Position numbers and translations under genes: made by a program. The notes beneath the pieces are model-generated. The model was not told the DNA's origin, made no database searches, and saw nothing but the letters and a program-made list of their open reading frames with translations. Below, piece by piece: positions 8,485 through 16,612 of a DNA stretch of 64,000 bases. Location of the stretch: contig NZ_SDPV01000002.1 of NCBI RefSeq assembly GCF_004135625.1, positions 992,001 through 1,056,000 of the forward strand. Reading direction: 5' to 3'. Every line of letters starts with the position of its first letter. Position 1 is the stretch's first letter. Source of the stretch: Pelagerythrobacter rhizovicinus. GTDB lineage: Bacteria; Pseudomonadota; Alphaproteobacteria; Sphingomonadales; Sphingomonadaceae.

Positions 8485-9438
8485 ATGGGCGGCAAGAACG
8501 CGACCGAAACAGTTCCCGCGGATGCGGAAGGAATTGCTCGCGCAGCGAGAATACTCGCCGACGGCGGGCTGGTCGCAGTGCCGACGGAGACCGTCTACGG
8601 CCTTGCCGCGCGGGCGGACAGCGACGAGGCGGTCGCGCGCATCTATGAGGCGAAGGGCCGGCCGAGTTTCAACCCGCTGATCGTGCACGTCCGCGATGCT
8701 GCGCAGGCCGCCCGGTACGCGTGGCTGGAGAGGGACGCGGACCGTCTCGCCCAGTCCGTCTGGCCCGGGCCGCTGACGCTGGTCCTGCCCCGGCGCGAGG
8801 ACGCGGGCCTGGCGGCCGCAGTCACCGCCGGCCTGCCGACGGTGGCCCTGCGCGCGCCCGCGCATCCGGCGATGCGGGCATTGCTCGCCGCCTGCGATTT
8901 CCCGCTCGCCGCGCCCTCGGCGAACCGCAGCGGCTTCATCAGCCCGACGAGAGCCGAACATGTCTCGGCCTCGCTCGATGGGAGGATCGATCTGATCCTC
9001 GACGCCGGCGCCTGTACGGAAGGCGTCGAATCGACGATCCTCGCCATTCGCGAGAACGGCCGCTGGGATGAGCTGCGCCCCGGACCGGTGGATCTCGATG
9101 CGCTCCACCGGCGGCTGTTCGATGCGCCGCGCGAGAGAGGCGGCGCGGGCGGCGCGATCGAGGCGCCGGGCCAGCTCGCGAGCCACTACGCGCCGGGTAA
9201 GCCGGTTCGCCTCGACGCCGCCGTTGCCGAAGCGGACGAGTTCATGATCGGTTTCGGCGACGTTGCGGGCCACTGCACCCTGTCGCCATCCGGCGATCTC
9301 GCCGAAGCCGCCGCGCGGCTCTACGCCTGTCTGCACGAGGCGGCACGGTCCCATCTTCCGCGCGTGGCGGTTGCCGCGGTTCCCGAGGAAGGCGTTGGTG
9401 CTGCGATCAACGACCGCTTGCGCCGCGCCGCGGCCTGA
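8485..9438 (+). CDS. tsaC: Sua5/TsaC, L-threonylcarbamoyladenylate synthase
   Basis: The 317-residue protein joins a YrdC domain (about 12-200) with a Sua5 C-terminal domain (about 210-317), so it is the long Sua5 type. YrdC hallmarks are PTETVYGLA (33-41), KGRPSFNPL (57-65) and SANRSG. The linker PGQLASHYAPGKP is the conserved Sua5 joining segment that closes the active site. The enzyme makes threonylcarbamoyl-AMP from threonine, bicarbonate and ATP for t6A37 of tRNAs. It ends six bases from the convergent lipoprotein gene, with no visible terminator between. Confidence 0.94.
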   Translation: MGGKNATETVPADAEGIARAARILADGGLVAVPTETVYGLAARADSDEAVARIYEAKGRPSFNPLIVHVRDAAQAARYAWLERDADRLAQSVWPGPLTLVLPRREDAGLAAAVTAGLPTVALRAPAHPAMRALLAACDFPLAAPSANRSGFISPTRAEHVSASLDGRIDLILDAGACTEGVESTILAIRENGRWDELRPGPVDLDALHRRLFDAPRERGGAGGAIEAPGQLASHYAPGKPVRLDAAVAEADEFMIGFGDVAGHCTLSPSGDLAEAAARLYACLHEAARSHLPRVAVAAVPEEGVGAAINDRLRRAAA

Positions 9439-9444
9439 GACCGG

Positions 9445-9780
9445 CTAGCGCGGTTCCGGCTCGACCGGAATGCTCGGCAGCAGAACCTGCATCTCGCCGT
9501 AGGTCTTGCGCGCCTTGTCGCAGGCGCGGCGATCGCCGTCGCTGCAATCGCGCATTTCGTTCGCATAGCGGCGTTCGAGCTTGCCCAGCTCTTCCTCCCG
9601 CTTGCGCAGTTCGCGCCCGCGCTTCTCGTCGGCTTCGGACTGGCTCGTGGTTGCCATGTCGACCGCTCCGCTGGCCACCCGCACGGGGGCCGTGACCACG
9701 TCGGCCGCGGTCCGGACGAGGCAGCCGCTCAGCGCCAAAGCCATGGGCAGGACGGTCGAAACAAGCACTATGCCGCGCAT
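9445..9780 (-). CDS. Small lipoprotein of unknown function
   Basis: The 111-residue product has a lipoprotein signal with lipobox LSGC, giving Cys20 as the mature N-terminus. A short AADVVTAPVRVASGAVD segment follows, and then a strongly charged helical stretch (EADEKRGRELRKREEELGKLERR, described by its position at about 49-71) likely to form a coiled coil. Two cysteines (CSDGDRRAC) in the last third could form a disulfide. It has an excellent ribosome-binding site. I do not recognise a named family; similar short lipoproteins occur in sphingomonads. Confidence 0.72.
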   Translation of the reverse strand: MRGIVLVSTVLPMALALSGCLVRTAADVVTAPVRVASGAVDMATTSQSEADEKRGRELRKREEELGKLERRYANEMRDCSDGDRRACDKARKTYGEMQVLLPSIPVEPEPR

Positions 9781-9787
9781 CGGAATT

Positions 9788-9795
9788 CCTCCTTT
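9788..9795 (-). promoter_or_regulatory. Strong Shine-Dalgarno site of the small lipoprotein gene
   Basis: Read leftward, AAAGGAGG lies seven bases before the ATG at 9780. It is the best match to the anti-Shine-Dalgarno sequence noticed in the window and fixes the start of the lipoprotein gene. Confidence 0.7.
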
Positions 9796-9846
9796 CGCGC
9801 GGCATAGCCGATTGTTTGCGTCCGGGCGATGAACGCCGGCGGAAAT

Positions 9847-10659
9847 TTACCGGACGTCTGGCGCTTGCGGTGCTTCGGGCGCCCCGGGTGCGGCCGGAGC
9901 GGCGGGCGGCGAGGGCGGCGCCTCGCCGCTCGCGGTGCCCGTGCGGCAGTTGAGCGAGCCCGAGCCCATCGCGCTGATCGTGCACTGGGCGGAGCCGGTC
10001 ACGGTCACGTCGCCCGAACCCATGATCGACGCCTCGACCCTGCCGTCGGAAGCAAACGCCGCATCGCCGGAACCCGCGATCGAGACATCGGCCCTGCCGA
10101 CCTGGAGGCCGTCCATCCGTGCATCGCCCGAACCGGCGATCGTCAAGTCGAGCTGCTCGGCGCGGCCCGCGGCGCGATAGGTGCCCGAACCCGCGATCGT
10201 CACTTCGAGCGAGGTCGTATCGACATTGGCGGTTTCGGCCGTGCCGCTGCCCGCGATGGTCACTTCGGCGTCGCCGTCGAGCAGATCGACTTCGGCGCGG
10301 CCCGATCCGGCGAGCACGAGCTTATCGAGCCGCGGCAGCGTGACGCGCACGGTGGCGGTGCCGTCGACGTCGTTCCAGTCGTTCTCGCGCATGACGCCCA
10401 GCGTCTCTTCATCGAACGTGAAGCGCAGGGCATCGATCGCCTCCTGGTCACCGCTCACGTCGATGGCGAGCGCGTCGCCGCGCGTGACGACCACGTTGTC
10501 GGGGCCCGCAAGAACCAGTTCGGTCGGGCTCTTGCCTTCGAGGTCGAGCTCGGAAAGAGGCACGCCGTCCGAACCGTTGATGTTGATGTTTCCGTTGCAG
10601 CCGGTGGCCATCATCAGCGCGACAACCGGCGCAACCCCCTTGAGAATCTTCTGCAGCAT
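9847..10659 (-). CDS. Head-GIN/DUF2807 beta-solenoid lipoprotein
   Basis: The 270-residue protein starts at 10659, supported by AGGAAGG before the ATG and by a signal with lipobox ATGC (Cys21). The middle is a DUF2807 putative auto-transporter adhesin head domain made of repeated short strands ending in GSG: LVLAGSGRAE, VTIAGSGTAE, VTIAGSGTYR, LTIAGSGDAR, VSIAGSGDAA, ASIMGSGDVT and ISAMGSGSL. This regular pattern predicts a right-handed beta-solenoid. The C-terminus is a Pro/Ala-rich tail. A lipid-anchored envelope location is inferred; the role is unknown. Confidence 0.85.
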   Translation of the reverse strand: MLQKILKGVAPVVALMMATGCNGNININGSDGVPLSELDLEGKSPTELVLAGPDNVVVTRGDALAIDVSGDQEAIDALRFTFDEETLGVMRENDWNDVDGTATVRVTLPRLDKLVLAGSGRAEVDLLDGDAEVTIAGSGTAETANVDTTSLEVTIAGSGTYRAAGRAEQLDLTIAGSGDARMDGLQVGRADVSIAGSGDAAFASDGRVEASIMGSGDVTVTGSAQCTISAMGSGSLNCRTGTASGEAPPSPPAAPAAPGAPEAPQAPDVR

Positions 10660-10738
10660 GTGAACCTTCCTCGTGCCGAAATGGACCCAGCCCGTATTGC
10701 CGACATAATACAGCAGTATCGTCCGTTCAACCCGATAC

Positions 10739-10767
10739 GAAAAAGGCCGCCCGGCAGGGCGGCCTTT
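10739..10767. terminator. Bidirectional intrinsic terminator, best for carD
   Basis: GGCCGCCC (10745-10752) and GGGCGGCC (10757-10764) form a perfect eight-base stem with a GGCA loop. Five A bases precede it and three T bases follow, so it can act in both directions. The longer U-run is on the leftward transcript, 47 bases after the carD stop. Confidence 0.85.
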
Positions 10768-10786
10768 CGTCGGTCGGACACGACGC

Positions 10787-10820
10787 TTGGTCGAAATCAG
10801 GCCTTGGTCGAAATCAGGCC
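10787..10820. repeat. Perfect 17-bp tandem duplication across the carD stop codon
   Basis: TTGGTCGAAATCAGGCC occurs twice head to tail at 10787-10803 and 10804-10820. The second copy contains the carD stop (10814-10816) and its last two codons; the first copy repeats the same stop region downstream. The unit is not a multiple of three, so a slip here inside the gene would change the C-terminus, but as placed the reading frame ends in the first copy met. Confidence 0.9.
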
Positions 10821-11347
10821 TCTTCGGCGTTCTCGTAGTACTGCGGCGCATGTTCGCGCAGGACATTGAGGATCTTCTCGAGCGCGGCCGGCTCGTCAGT
10901 CTTCTCCATCGCCGCCAGCTCGCGCGCGAGGCGGCTCGAGGCCGCTTCGAAGATCTGCCGTTCGGAATAGGACTGCTCGGGCTGATCCTCCGGGCGGAAC
11001 AGGTCGCGCGTCACCTCGGCGATCGAGACGAGGTCGCCCGAGTTGATCTTCGCTTCGTATTCCTGCGCGCGGCGGCTCCACATCGTGCGCTTGATCTTCG
11101 GCTTGCCCTTGAGCGTCTCCATCGCTTCCTTCAGCGTCTTGTCGCTCGACAGCTTGCGCATGCCGATCGCTTCGACCTTGTTGGTGGGAACGCGAAGCGT
11201 CATCCGCTCCTTCTCGAAGCGAAGCACGTAGAGCTCGAGCTGCATCCCGGCGATTTCCTCGTTCTGCAGCTCGATCACACGGCCGACGCCGTGCTTGGGG
11301 TAGACGACATAGTCGCCGACATCGAAGGCGGGAGCCTTGCTGGCCAT
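10814..11347 (-). CDS. CarD-family RNA polymerase-binding regulator
   Basis: The 177-residue protein has the N-terminal RNA polymerase-interacting domain (FDVGDYVVYPKHGVGRVIELQ, seen at about 8-28) and a helical C-terminal DNA-binding domain with the basic stretch KRTMWSRRAQEYE. CarD/CdnL proteins bind the polymerase beta subunit and stabilise the open complex at rRNA and other growth-related promoters, acting together with sigma factor. The protein ends in NAEEA. It stands alone, 245 bases after the ferredoxin gene, and has its own terminator. Confidence 0.93.
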   Translation of the reverse strand: MASKAPAFDVGDYVVYPKHGVGRVIELQNEEIAGMQLELYVLRFEKERMTLRVPTNKVEAIGMRKLSSDKTLKEAMETLKGKPKIKRTMWSRRAQEYEAKINSGDLVSIAEVTRDLFRPEDQPEQSYSERQIFEAASSRLARELAAMEKTDEPAALEKILNVLREHAPQYYENAEEA

Positions 11348-11506
11348 GCAAAAATCCTTTCTGCGGTCGGGCCCCGGGGGCAGAAGTCAAATCGCCCTCG
11401 CGCCGCGCCGCATCGGGCGCGGTCGAACGGTCGATTGTCCTGTCGCGAGTGGTCCGGACCTTTCTGCTGTCACGCCTGCGACCGGCAGAACCGGTGCAGT
11501 TGTTGC

Positions 11507-11512
11507 ATTATA
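11507..11512 (-). promoter_or_regulatory. Possible -10 element for carD
   Basis: Read leftward, a perfect TATAAT lies about 160 bases before the carD start, inside the short AT-rich part of this gap. No convincing -35 box is present at 16-18 bases; the nearest, GCAATT, is poor. Offered only as a candidate. Confidence 0.3.
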
Positions 11513-11592
11513 TAGCATAACAGCAAGAAAATTGCGAGTCCGCAGTAAGACTCCCGAATCGGGACGCCGCGCCCCGCCTTCGGTCCGGCGGA

Positions 11593-11931
11593 TCAGTCGC
11601 CCTCGCCGGGCTCGGGCGTGAAGTACTTGTCGAACTTGCCTTCCTCGCCCTTGTGCTCGTCGGCGTCCTCCGGCGGGTCCTTCTGGCTGGTGATGTTCGG
11701 CCATTCGGCCGAATATTTCGCATTGAGCTCAAGCCACTGTTCGAGGTCGCTTTCGGTGTCGGGCAGGATCGCCTCGGCCGGGCATTCAGGCTCGCACACG
11801 CCGCAGTCGATGCACTCGCTGGGATTGATCACCAGCATTGTCTCGCCCTCATAGAAACAGTCGACCGGGCAGACCTCGACGCAATCGGTGTACTTGCACT
11901 TGATGCAGGCGTCGGTGACGACATAGGTCAT
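11593..11931 (-). CDS. fdxA: FdxA-type 7Fe ferredoxin
   Basis: The 112-residue ferredoxin has cysteines at 9, 12, 17, 21, 25, 40, 43, 46 and 50. C9, C17 and C50 fit the [3Fe-4S] cluster, and C21, C40, C43 and C46 the [4Fe-4S] cluster, with the spacing of Azotobacter ferredoxin I shifted by one residue. The C-terminal extension to residue 112 is typical of the alphaproteobacterial FdxA. It is a soluble low-potential electron carrier; the partner is not evident here. It follows the S4/helicase pair on the same strand after 34 bases and may share their transcript. Confidence 0.94.
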   Translation of the reverse strand: MTYVVTDACIKCKYTDCVEVCPVDCFYEGETMLVINPSECIDCGVCEPECPAEAILPDTESDLEQWLELNAKYSAEWPNITSQKDPPEDADEHKGEEGKFDKYFTPEPGEGD

Positions 11932-11965
11932 TGGGAAGCGCTTCCTTTGCGGGCTTAGCCCTGGT

Positions 11966-12250
11966 TCACGGTTTAGCCGCTGCTATGGCGGTTTGCCCCT
12001 CCGGGTCAAGCGCGCGATAGCAGGCCCGGGCTTCGGGCGCCGGGCCGCGGCGCGTGGGCAGCGCGAGCAGTTCGATCACATGTATTTGCTTGCCGACTGG
12101 AAAGGTGAGCACGTCGCCCGGCGCAACCGCCTGGCTTGGGCGGACGACCCGCTGCCCGTTCCTCCGCACGTGCCCCGCCTCCACCAGCGACTGTGCCCGC
12201 GCGCGCGTCTTCACGAAGCGCAAGTGACACAGCAGCCGGTCGATCCGCAT
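11966..12250 (-). CDS. S4-domain RNA-binding protein (Hsp15-like)
   Basis: The 94-residue protein begins [16 protein letters not shown] and is mostly one S4 domain ([28 protein letters not shown]) with a short basic tail. S4 proteins of this size resemble Hsp15, which rescues stalled 50S subunits with nascent chains. The start ATG shares one base with the helicase stop (TGATG at 12248-12252), so the pair is translationally coupled. An upstream in-frame extension to 12352 lies inside the helicase gene and is not used. Confidence 0.87.
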   Translation of the reverse strand: MRIDRLLCHLRFVKTRARAQSLVEAGHVRRNGQRVVRPSQAVAPGDVLTFPVGKQIHVIELLALPTRRGPAPEARACYRALDPEGQTAIAAAKP

Positions 12251-14739
12251 CACCGCACGAGGTCCGCCAGCGCGGCGAAAGCACCATTGGCAGGCGGACC
12301 GCGATCGGGCTTGCGCCGAGGTTGTCGCCGCCGCGCCGCGTGCCACTCCCACAGGTCGGGCGCCGGAGGGCCGAATACGCCGTCCGCCAACTTGCGTGCG
12401 GGGAGATAGCGGAACCCCGCCGCGCCCAGCAGCCGGCGCCAGCTCTCGGGGGCGAGCCCGGTCGAGATGGCGAGCGCGGGATCGAGCGTGAAACGCCGCG
12501 CCTTCGCCTCCGCACGTGCCTGATGCGCCGCGCGCAGGATCTTCTCGGCGATGTCAACCCGCACCATCTGCTTGCCGGCGGGGCGATAGCCGGCCGGAGA
12601 TGTCTTCGAGCCTTCGACGACCGGCTGCATCGCCTCTTGCAGCGGCCGCCTGTCGTAACCCAGGGCGTGCAGCAGAGCGCGCGGCGCGGGCTTGAGCAAT
12701 GCAGGCGCGAAGACGTCGAGCGCGCCGAATGTGACGCCAAGGCGCCGCAGGAACGGCCGCATCTCCTTCGGCAGATGCTCGATCCCGGCCTTGTCGCGGG
12801 CGACGAAGCCGTGCCCCCCGATCAGGCCGAGCAGCAGCGCGCGCGCCTGCGACCCGGCCTCGGGATTCTTCGCCGCCTCCTCGAGTCTGGCGAGCGGCTC
12901 GAGCGGCGCGAGCGTCGCGGCAAGCCAGGTGGCGAGAGCCTGCAACAGCCGTTCGCGGGCGGTATCGGGCAGGGCGCCGAGCTCGCGTACCGGCACGATG
13001 CGCGGATGCACCGCGTCGCTGCCCGGATCGAGCCGTGCGAGATCCTGGCCTTGCCAGCGGATCGCGCCGTCATTGAGCGAAACGCCTTCCATCTGCGAGG
13101 CGATCAACGCCTCGGCGCGGTCCGACAGGATGCGCGGCAGGGCCTTCTCGCCGGCGGCCAGCAGCATCTTGCGATCGCCGTGGCTGGCCGTGTGGTCGAC
13201 CTTGAAGCGGAAGCCCTCGACATGGCCGATCGGCTCGTCCTCCACCAGCAATGTGCCGTTCTCCGCCAGCGTGACGGGCAGCAGCGCAGGATCGGTGCCC
13301 AGGCTCTTCATCAGGATCGTGGTCCTCCGGTTGACGAAACGTTCGGTCAGGCGTGCGTGTAGCGCATCCGACAGCTTCGCTTCCACTGCTCTTGCGCGTG
13401 CCGCCATTTCGTCCCGCGCGAGGACCCAGTCGGGCCGCTGACAGATATAGGCCCAGCTACGAATCGCCGCGATCCGTCCCTGCAGCGTGTCTATGTCGCC
13501 CTGCACACGGTCGAGCTCGGCGATCCGTGCCGCGACATAGTCCGCGCCGAGGTATCCTTGCGCCAGGTCCTGCCAAAGCCGAGCGATGAAGCGGGCGTGG
13601 ACGTCGGGGCCGAGCTGGCGAAAATCGGGCAGCGAGCAGGCTTCCCAGAACCGGCGAACCGACCCCGGCCCCTTGACGTCACGCGCGACCGGCTCGTCGG
13701 CGAGGCGTTTGAGGGCGGCAAGATCGATTGCTTCGGGGGCCGGCGCAAGTTCCGCTTCGGGTGGAGGCGCCTCCAGATCGGCGATGAGCGTGCGCAGGCT
13801 GTCGAAACGTGGCTCGGCCTCGCGCCAGAAGAGCTTGGTCAGCGGTGCGAACCGATGCTCCTCGATCGCGTAGACTTCCTCGTCGGTGAACTCGGGGACG
13901 GGGCCTTTGCCCGCCGCGAGCGTGCCGAACGTCCCATCCTTCTGGTGCCGTCCGGCGCGCCCGGCGATCTGCGCCATCTCCGCCGGTGTCAGGCGCCGCT
14001 GGCGCACGCCGTCGAACTTGGTCAGCGAAGCGAACGCGACATGGGTGACGTCAAGGTTCAGGCCCATGCCGATCGCATCGGTCGCGACGATGTAGTCGAC
14101 CTCGCCAGACTGGAACATCGCGACTTGCTTGTTGCGCGTTTCCGGGCTCAGTGCGCCCATCACGACCGCCGCCCCGCCGCGGAAGCGTCGGAGCATTTCG
14201 GCGACGGCGTAGACCTGCTCCACCGAGAAGGCGACGATCGCGCTCCGCGGCGGCAGGCGCGAGAGCTTGCGCGCGCCAGCATGCGTCAGCGTGGAGAAGC
14301 GCGGCCGCTCGACGATCTCGGCGCGCGGGATCAGCGACCGGACGACCGGCTCCAGCGTCGCCGCGCCGAGCAGCATGGTCTCCTCCCGTCCGCGGGCGTG
14401 CAGGAGGCGGTCGGTGAAGACGTGGCCGCGCTCGCGGTCGGCCGAAAGCTGCGCCTCGTCGAGGGCGACGAAGGCGTGGCCGCCGCCGGTCCGCGGCATG
14501 GCCTCTGCCGTGCAGCAGAAATAGCGCGCGCTCGCCGGCTCGATCCGTTCCTCGCCGGTGATCAGGGCGACCTGGCTTTCGCCCTTGATCGCGACCACCC
14601 GGTCGTAGACCTCGCGCGCGAGCAGGCGCAGCGGAAAACCGATCGCGCCAGAGGAATGGCCGCACATCCGCTCGATCGCCAGATGGGTCTTGCCGGTGTT
14701 GGTGGGTCCGAGGACCGCCGTGATGGTACCATCGGTCAC
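12250..14739 (-). CDS. Suv3-like DEAD/DEAH superfamily 2 RNA helicase
   Basis: The protein has about 829 residues from the GTG at 14739. Motif I GPTNTGKT lies at 11-18, DEAQ at 94-97 replaces the usual DEAH/DEAD, and QIAGRAGRH is motif VI. This DEAQ plus GPTNTGKT pair is typical of Suv3, the mitochondrial degradosome helicase, and its alphaproteobacterial relatives. The long C-terminal half includes a helical Suv3-C region and ends in a basic low-complexity tail (AARRRQPRRKPDRGPP). Upstream of the GTG the frame is open to 15717 but lacks helicase features, so the short start is chosen. Confidence 0.9.
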   Translation of the reverse strand: MTDGTITAVLGPTNTGKTHLAIERMCGHSSGAIGFPLRLLAREVYDRVVAIKGESQVALITGEERIEPASARYFCCTAEAMPRTGGGHAFVALDEAQLSADRERGHVFTDRLLHARGREETMLLGAATLEPVVRSLIPRAEIVERPRFSTLTHAGARKLSRLPPRSAIVAFSVEQVYAVAEMLRRFRGGAAVVMGALSPETRNKQVAMFQSGEVDYIVATDAIGMGLNLDVTHVAFASLTKFDGVRQRRLTPAEMAQIAGRAGRHQKDGTFGTLAAGKGPVPEFTDEEVYAIEEHRFAPLTKLFWREAEPRFDSLRTLIADLEAPPPEAELAPAPEAIDLAALKRLADEPVARDVKGPGSVRRFWEACSLPDFRQLGPDVHARFIARLWQDLAQGYLGADYVAARIAELDRVQGDIDTLQGRIAAIRSWAYICQRPDWVLARDEMAARARAVEAKLSDALHARLTERFVNRRTTILMKSLGTDPALLPVTLAENGTLLVEDEPIGHVEGFRFKVDHTASHGDRKMLLAAGEKALPRILSDRAEALIASQMEGVSLNDGAIRWQGQDLARLDPGSDAVHPRIVPVRELGALPDTARERLLQALATWLAATLAPLEPLARLEEAAKNPEAGSQARALLLGLIGGHGFVARDKAGIEHLPKEMRPFLRRLGVTFGALDVFAPALLKPAPRALLHALGYDRRPLQEAMQPVVEGSKTSPAGYRPAGKQMVRVDIAEKILRAAHQARAEAKARRFTLDPALAISTGLAPESWRRLLGAAGFRYLPARKLADGVFGPPAPDLWEWHAARRRQPRRKPDRGPPANGAFAALADLVR

Positions 14740-14938
14740 CCCGCCAATGTGGCATCGGGGAGGGCACGCGGCAACCCGCGCCGGTGCCGCCCGGCCGAGT
14801 TCCCGCAGGCCGCCGCGCGAACGACTCGGTCCGCCGCAGCTTAAGGCGGTCTTTACTTTAATCGGGCAGGGATTGCGGCATAGGACACGCTCGGGGCAGG
14901 TCGCGCAAACACGCATTGCGGCCTGCGGAGGAGGCGCG

Positions 14939-16564
14939 GTGTACAAGCAGAGCCTTGGCGACGGGACCGTCTCCGCCGATTCCGGCGGCGACGTCTGGCG
15001 TCCGGCCGCGCTTTCGCACTCCCAGATCGTGGCCGACCCGCAGCCGCAGGTGATCCAGCGCGCACGGCGCCTCCCCGAACGGTTCGACGCCTGGCGCGCG
15101 GGCGTCTCCGAAGTATTCGAGAGGATCGATCTTGCTCCCGATCTAGCCGAGCAGATCGGCAGCCGCCGCTGGTTCCGCGGCATGGCCACGCTGATCGGCC
15201 TGTCCGCGGCCGCACTTGCCCTGTGGCCCGACTTCGCCCCGGTGGCGGCGGCGCCTGCGATGACGCTGGACGATCCGGCGCGGGACGAGTTTCGCAGCCA
15301 GATGATCACGCCGCTGGCTCTCGGGTCCGACAGCGGGCGGCGGATGGGCGCCACTGCCGCGGTCGTGCCGCTCAAGTCCGCCCCCGAACGCCCCAGCATC
15401 GCGCTGCTTGCCACCCTGGCGCGGGGCGACAGCTTCGAGCGCATGCTGCGGCGCGCAGGAGTCGGCACAACCGATGCGGAGAGAGTCGCCGAGCTCGTCT
15501 CAGGTTCGGTTCCGCTCGAGGCTATCGAGCCCGGAACGCAAGTCGACATCACGCTCGGGCGCCGCCCGCAGCCCGGGGCGGCGCGTCCGCTCGACGCGCT
15601 CGAATTCCGCGCCCGCTTCGATCTCGCGCTCGCCGTCACCCGCGACGAGGCCGGCCATCTGTCGCTCACCCGCAAGCCGATCCGCGTCGACGAGACGCCG
15701 CTGCGCATCCGCGGCACCGTCGGCAGCAGCCTCTACCGCTCGATGCGCGCTGCGGGCGCTCCAGCGAGCGCGGTGCAGCAGTACCTGAAGGCGCTCAGCG
15801 AGCAGGTCGATCTCGATCGCGCGGTGCGCGCGACCGATACGTTCGACATGATCGTGCAGTACCGCCGCGCCGCCACCGGCGAGCGCCAGGCAGGGCAGCT
15901 TCTCTATGCGGGGATCGAACGCGGCGGGGAGCCCGCGACCCAGCTCATGCGGTGGGGCGAGGAAGGGCGCTTCTACGAAGCCTCGGGCGTGGGCGAACAG
16001 CGCAATGGACTTGTCGCCCCCGTACCCGGTCGGGTCTCATCCAATTTCGGTATGCGCCGCCATCCGATCCTCGGCTACAAGCGCATGCATGCCGGCATGG
16101 ACTTTCGCGCCAGCTACGGCACGCCGATCGTCGCGGTGACCGACGGCCGCGTCGCCAGCGCCGGGCGCGCGGGCGGCTGCGGCAAGGCGGTCAGGCTCAG
16201 CCACGGCGGCGGGCTCGCCACGCGCTATTGCCACATGAGCCGCATCGCCGTGCGCAGCGGACAGAGCGTACGCCGCGGGCAGGTGATCGGCTACGTCGGC
16301 TCGACCGGCCTCTCGACCGGCCCGCACCTGCACTACGAGATGTATCGCGGCGGCCGCGCGGTTAACCCCGCCTCGGTGAAGTTCGTCACCCGGGCGCAGC
16401 TTTCGGGTGCCGAGCTGCGCCGTTTCCGTGCCGCGCTGGCCAATCTCAAGACCGTCGAGGCCGGTGCCGCGCTGGGCGATCTCGCTCCGACAGCAACCGA
16501 AGCCGCCGCTTCCGAGCCGGTGCGCGAGATCGACAAGCTCGAGACTCCCAAGCGCGTGGGATGA
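14939..16564 (+). CDS. Membrane-anchored M23 metallopeptidase (LytM family)
   Basis: From the GTG at 14939, four bases after GGAGGAGG, the protein has about 541 residues. A cytosolic N-terminus of about 80 residues is followed by one transmembrane segment (82-99), a periplasmic linker with an opacity-associated/LysM-like fold (SFERMLRRAGV, VSGSVPLEAIEPGTQVDI) and a C-terminal M23 domain. Zinc ligands are visible in HAGMD (about 384-388) and HLHYE (about 463-467), with YCHMS between. It should cut peptidoglycan cross-links. It lies divergent to the helicase across 199 bases. Confidence 0.9.
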   Translation: MYKQSLGDGTVSADSGGDVWRPAALSHSQIVADPQPQVIQRARRLPERFDAWRAGVSEVFERIDLAPDLAEQIGSRRWFRGMATLIGLSAAALALWPDFAPVAAAPAMTLDDPARDEFRSQMITPLALGSDSGRRMGATAAVVPLKSAPERPSIALLATLARGDSFERMLRRAGVGTTDAERVAELVSGSVPLEAIEPGTQVDITLGRRPQPGAARPLDALEFRARFDLALAVTRDEAGHLSLTRKPIRVDETPLRIRGTVGSSLYRSMRAAGAPASAVQQYLKALSEQVDLDRAVRATDTFDMIVQYRRAATGERQAGQLLYAGIERGGEPATQLMRWGEEGRFYEASGVGEQRNGLVAPVPGRVSSNFGMRRHPILGYKRMHAGMDFRASYGTPIVAVTDGRVASAGRAGGCGKAVRLSHGGGLATRYCHMSRIAVRSGQSVRRGQVIGYVGSTGLSTGPHLHYEMYRGGRAVNPASVKFVTRAQLSGAELRRFRAALANLKTVEAGAALGDLAPTATEAAASEPVREIDKLETPKRVG

Positions 16565-16612
16565 CGGCTGCTGCCGATTGAACCGGGCGCGGCTTTGCGG
16601 CAACAGGCTGGC

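Noticed and set aside
11552-11564. Palindrome TCCCGAATCGGGA after the ferredoxin gene
   Set aside because: Six-base stem without a U-run, too weak to call a terminator.
12170-12180. CACGTG at this position and others in coding sequence
   Set aside because: The flanks do not match the parS consensus, unlike the two sites in rsmG.
12136-13362. A 408-codon ORF antisense to the helicase
   Set aside because: No family features; the helicase motifs on the other strand are clear.
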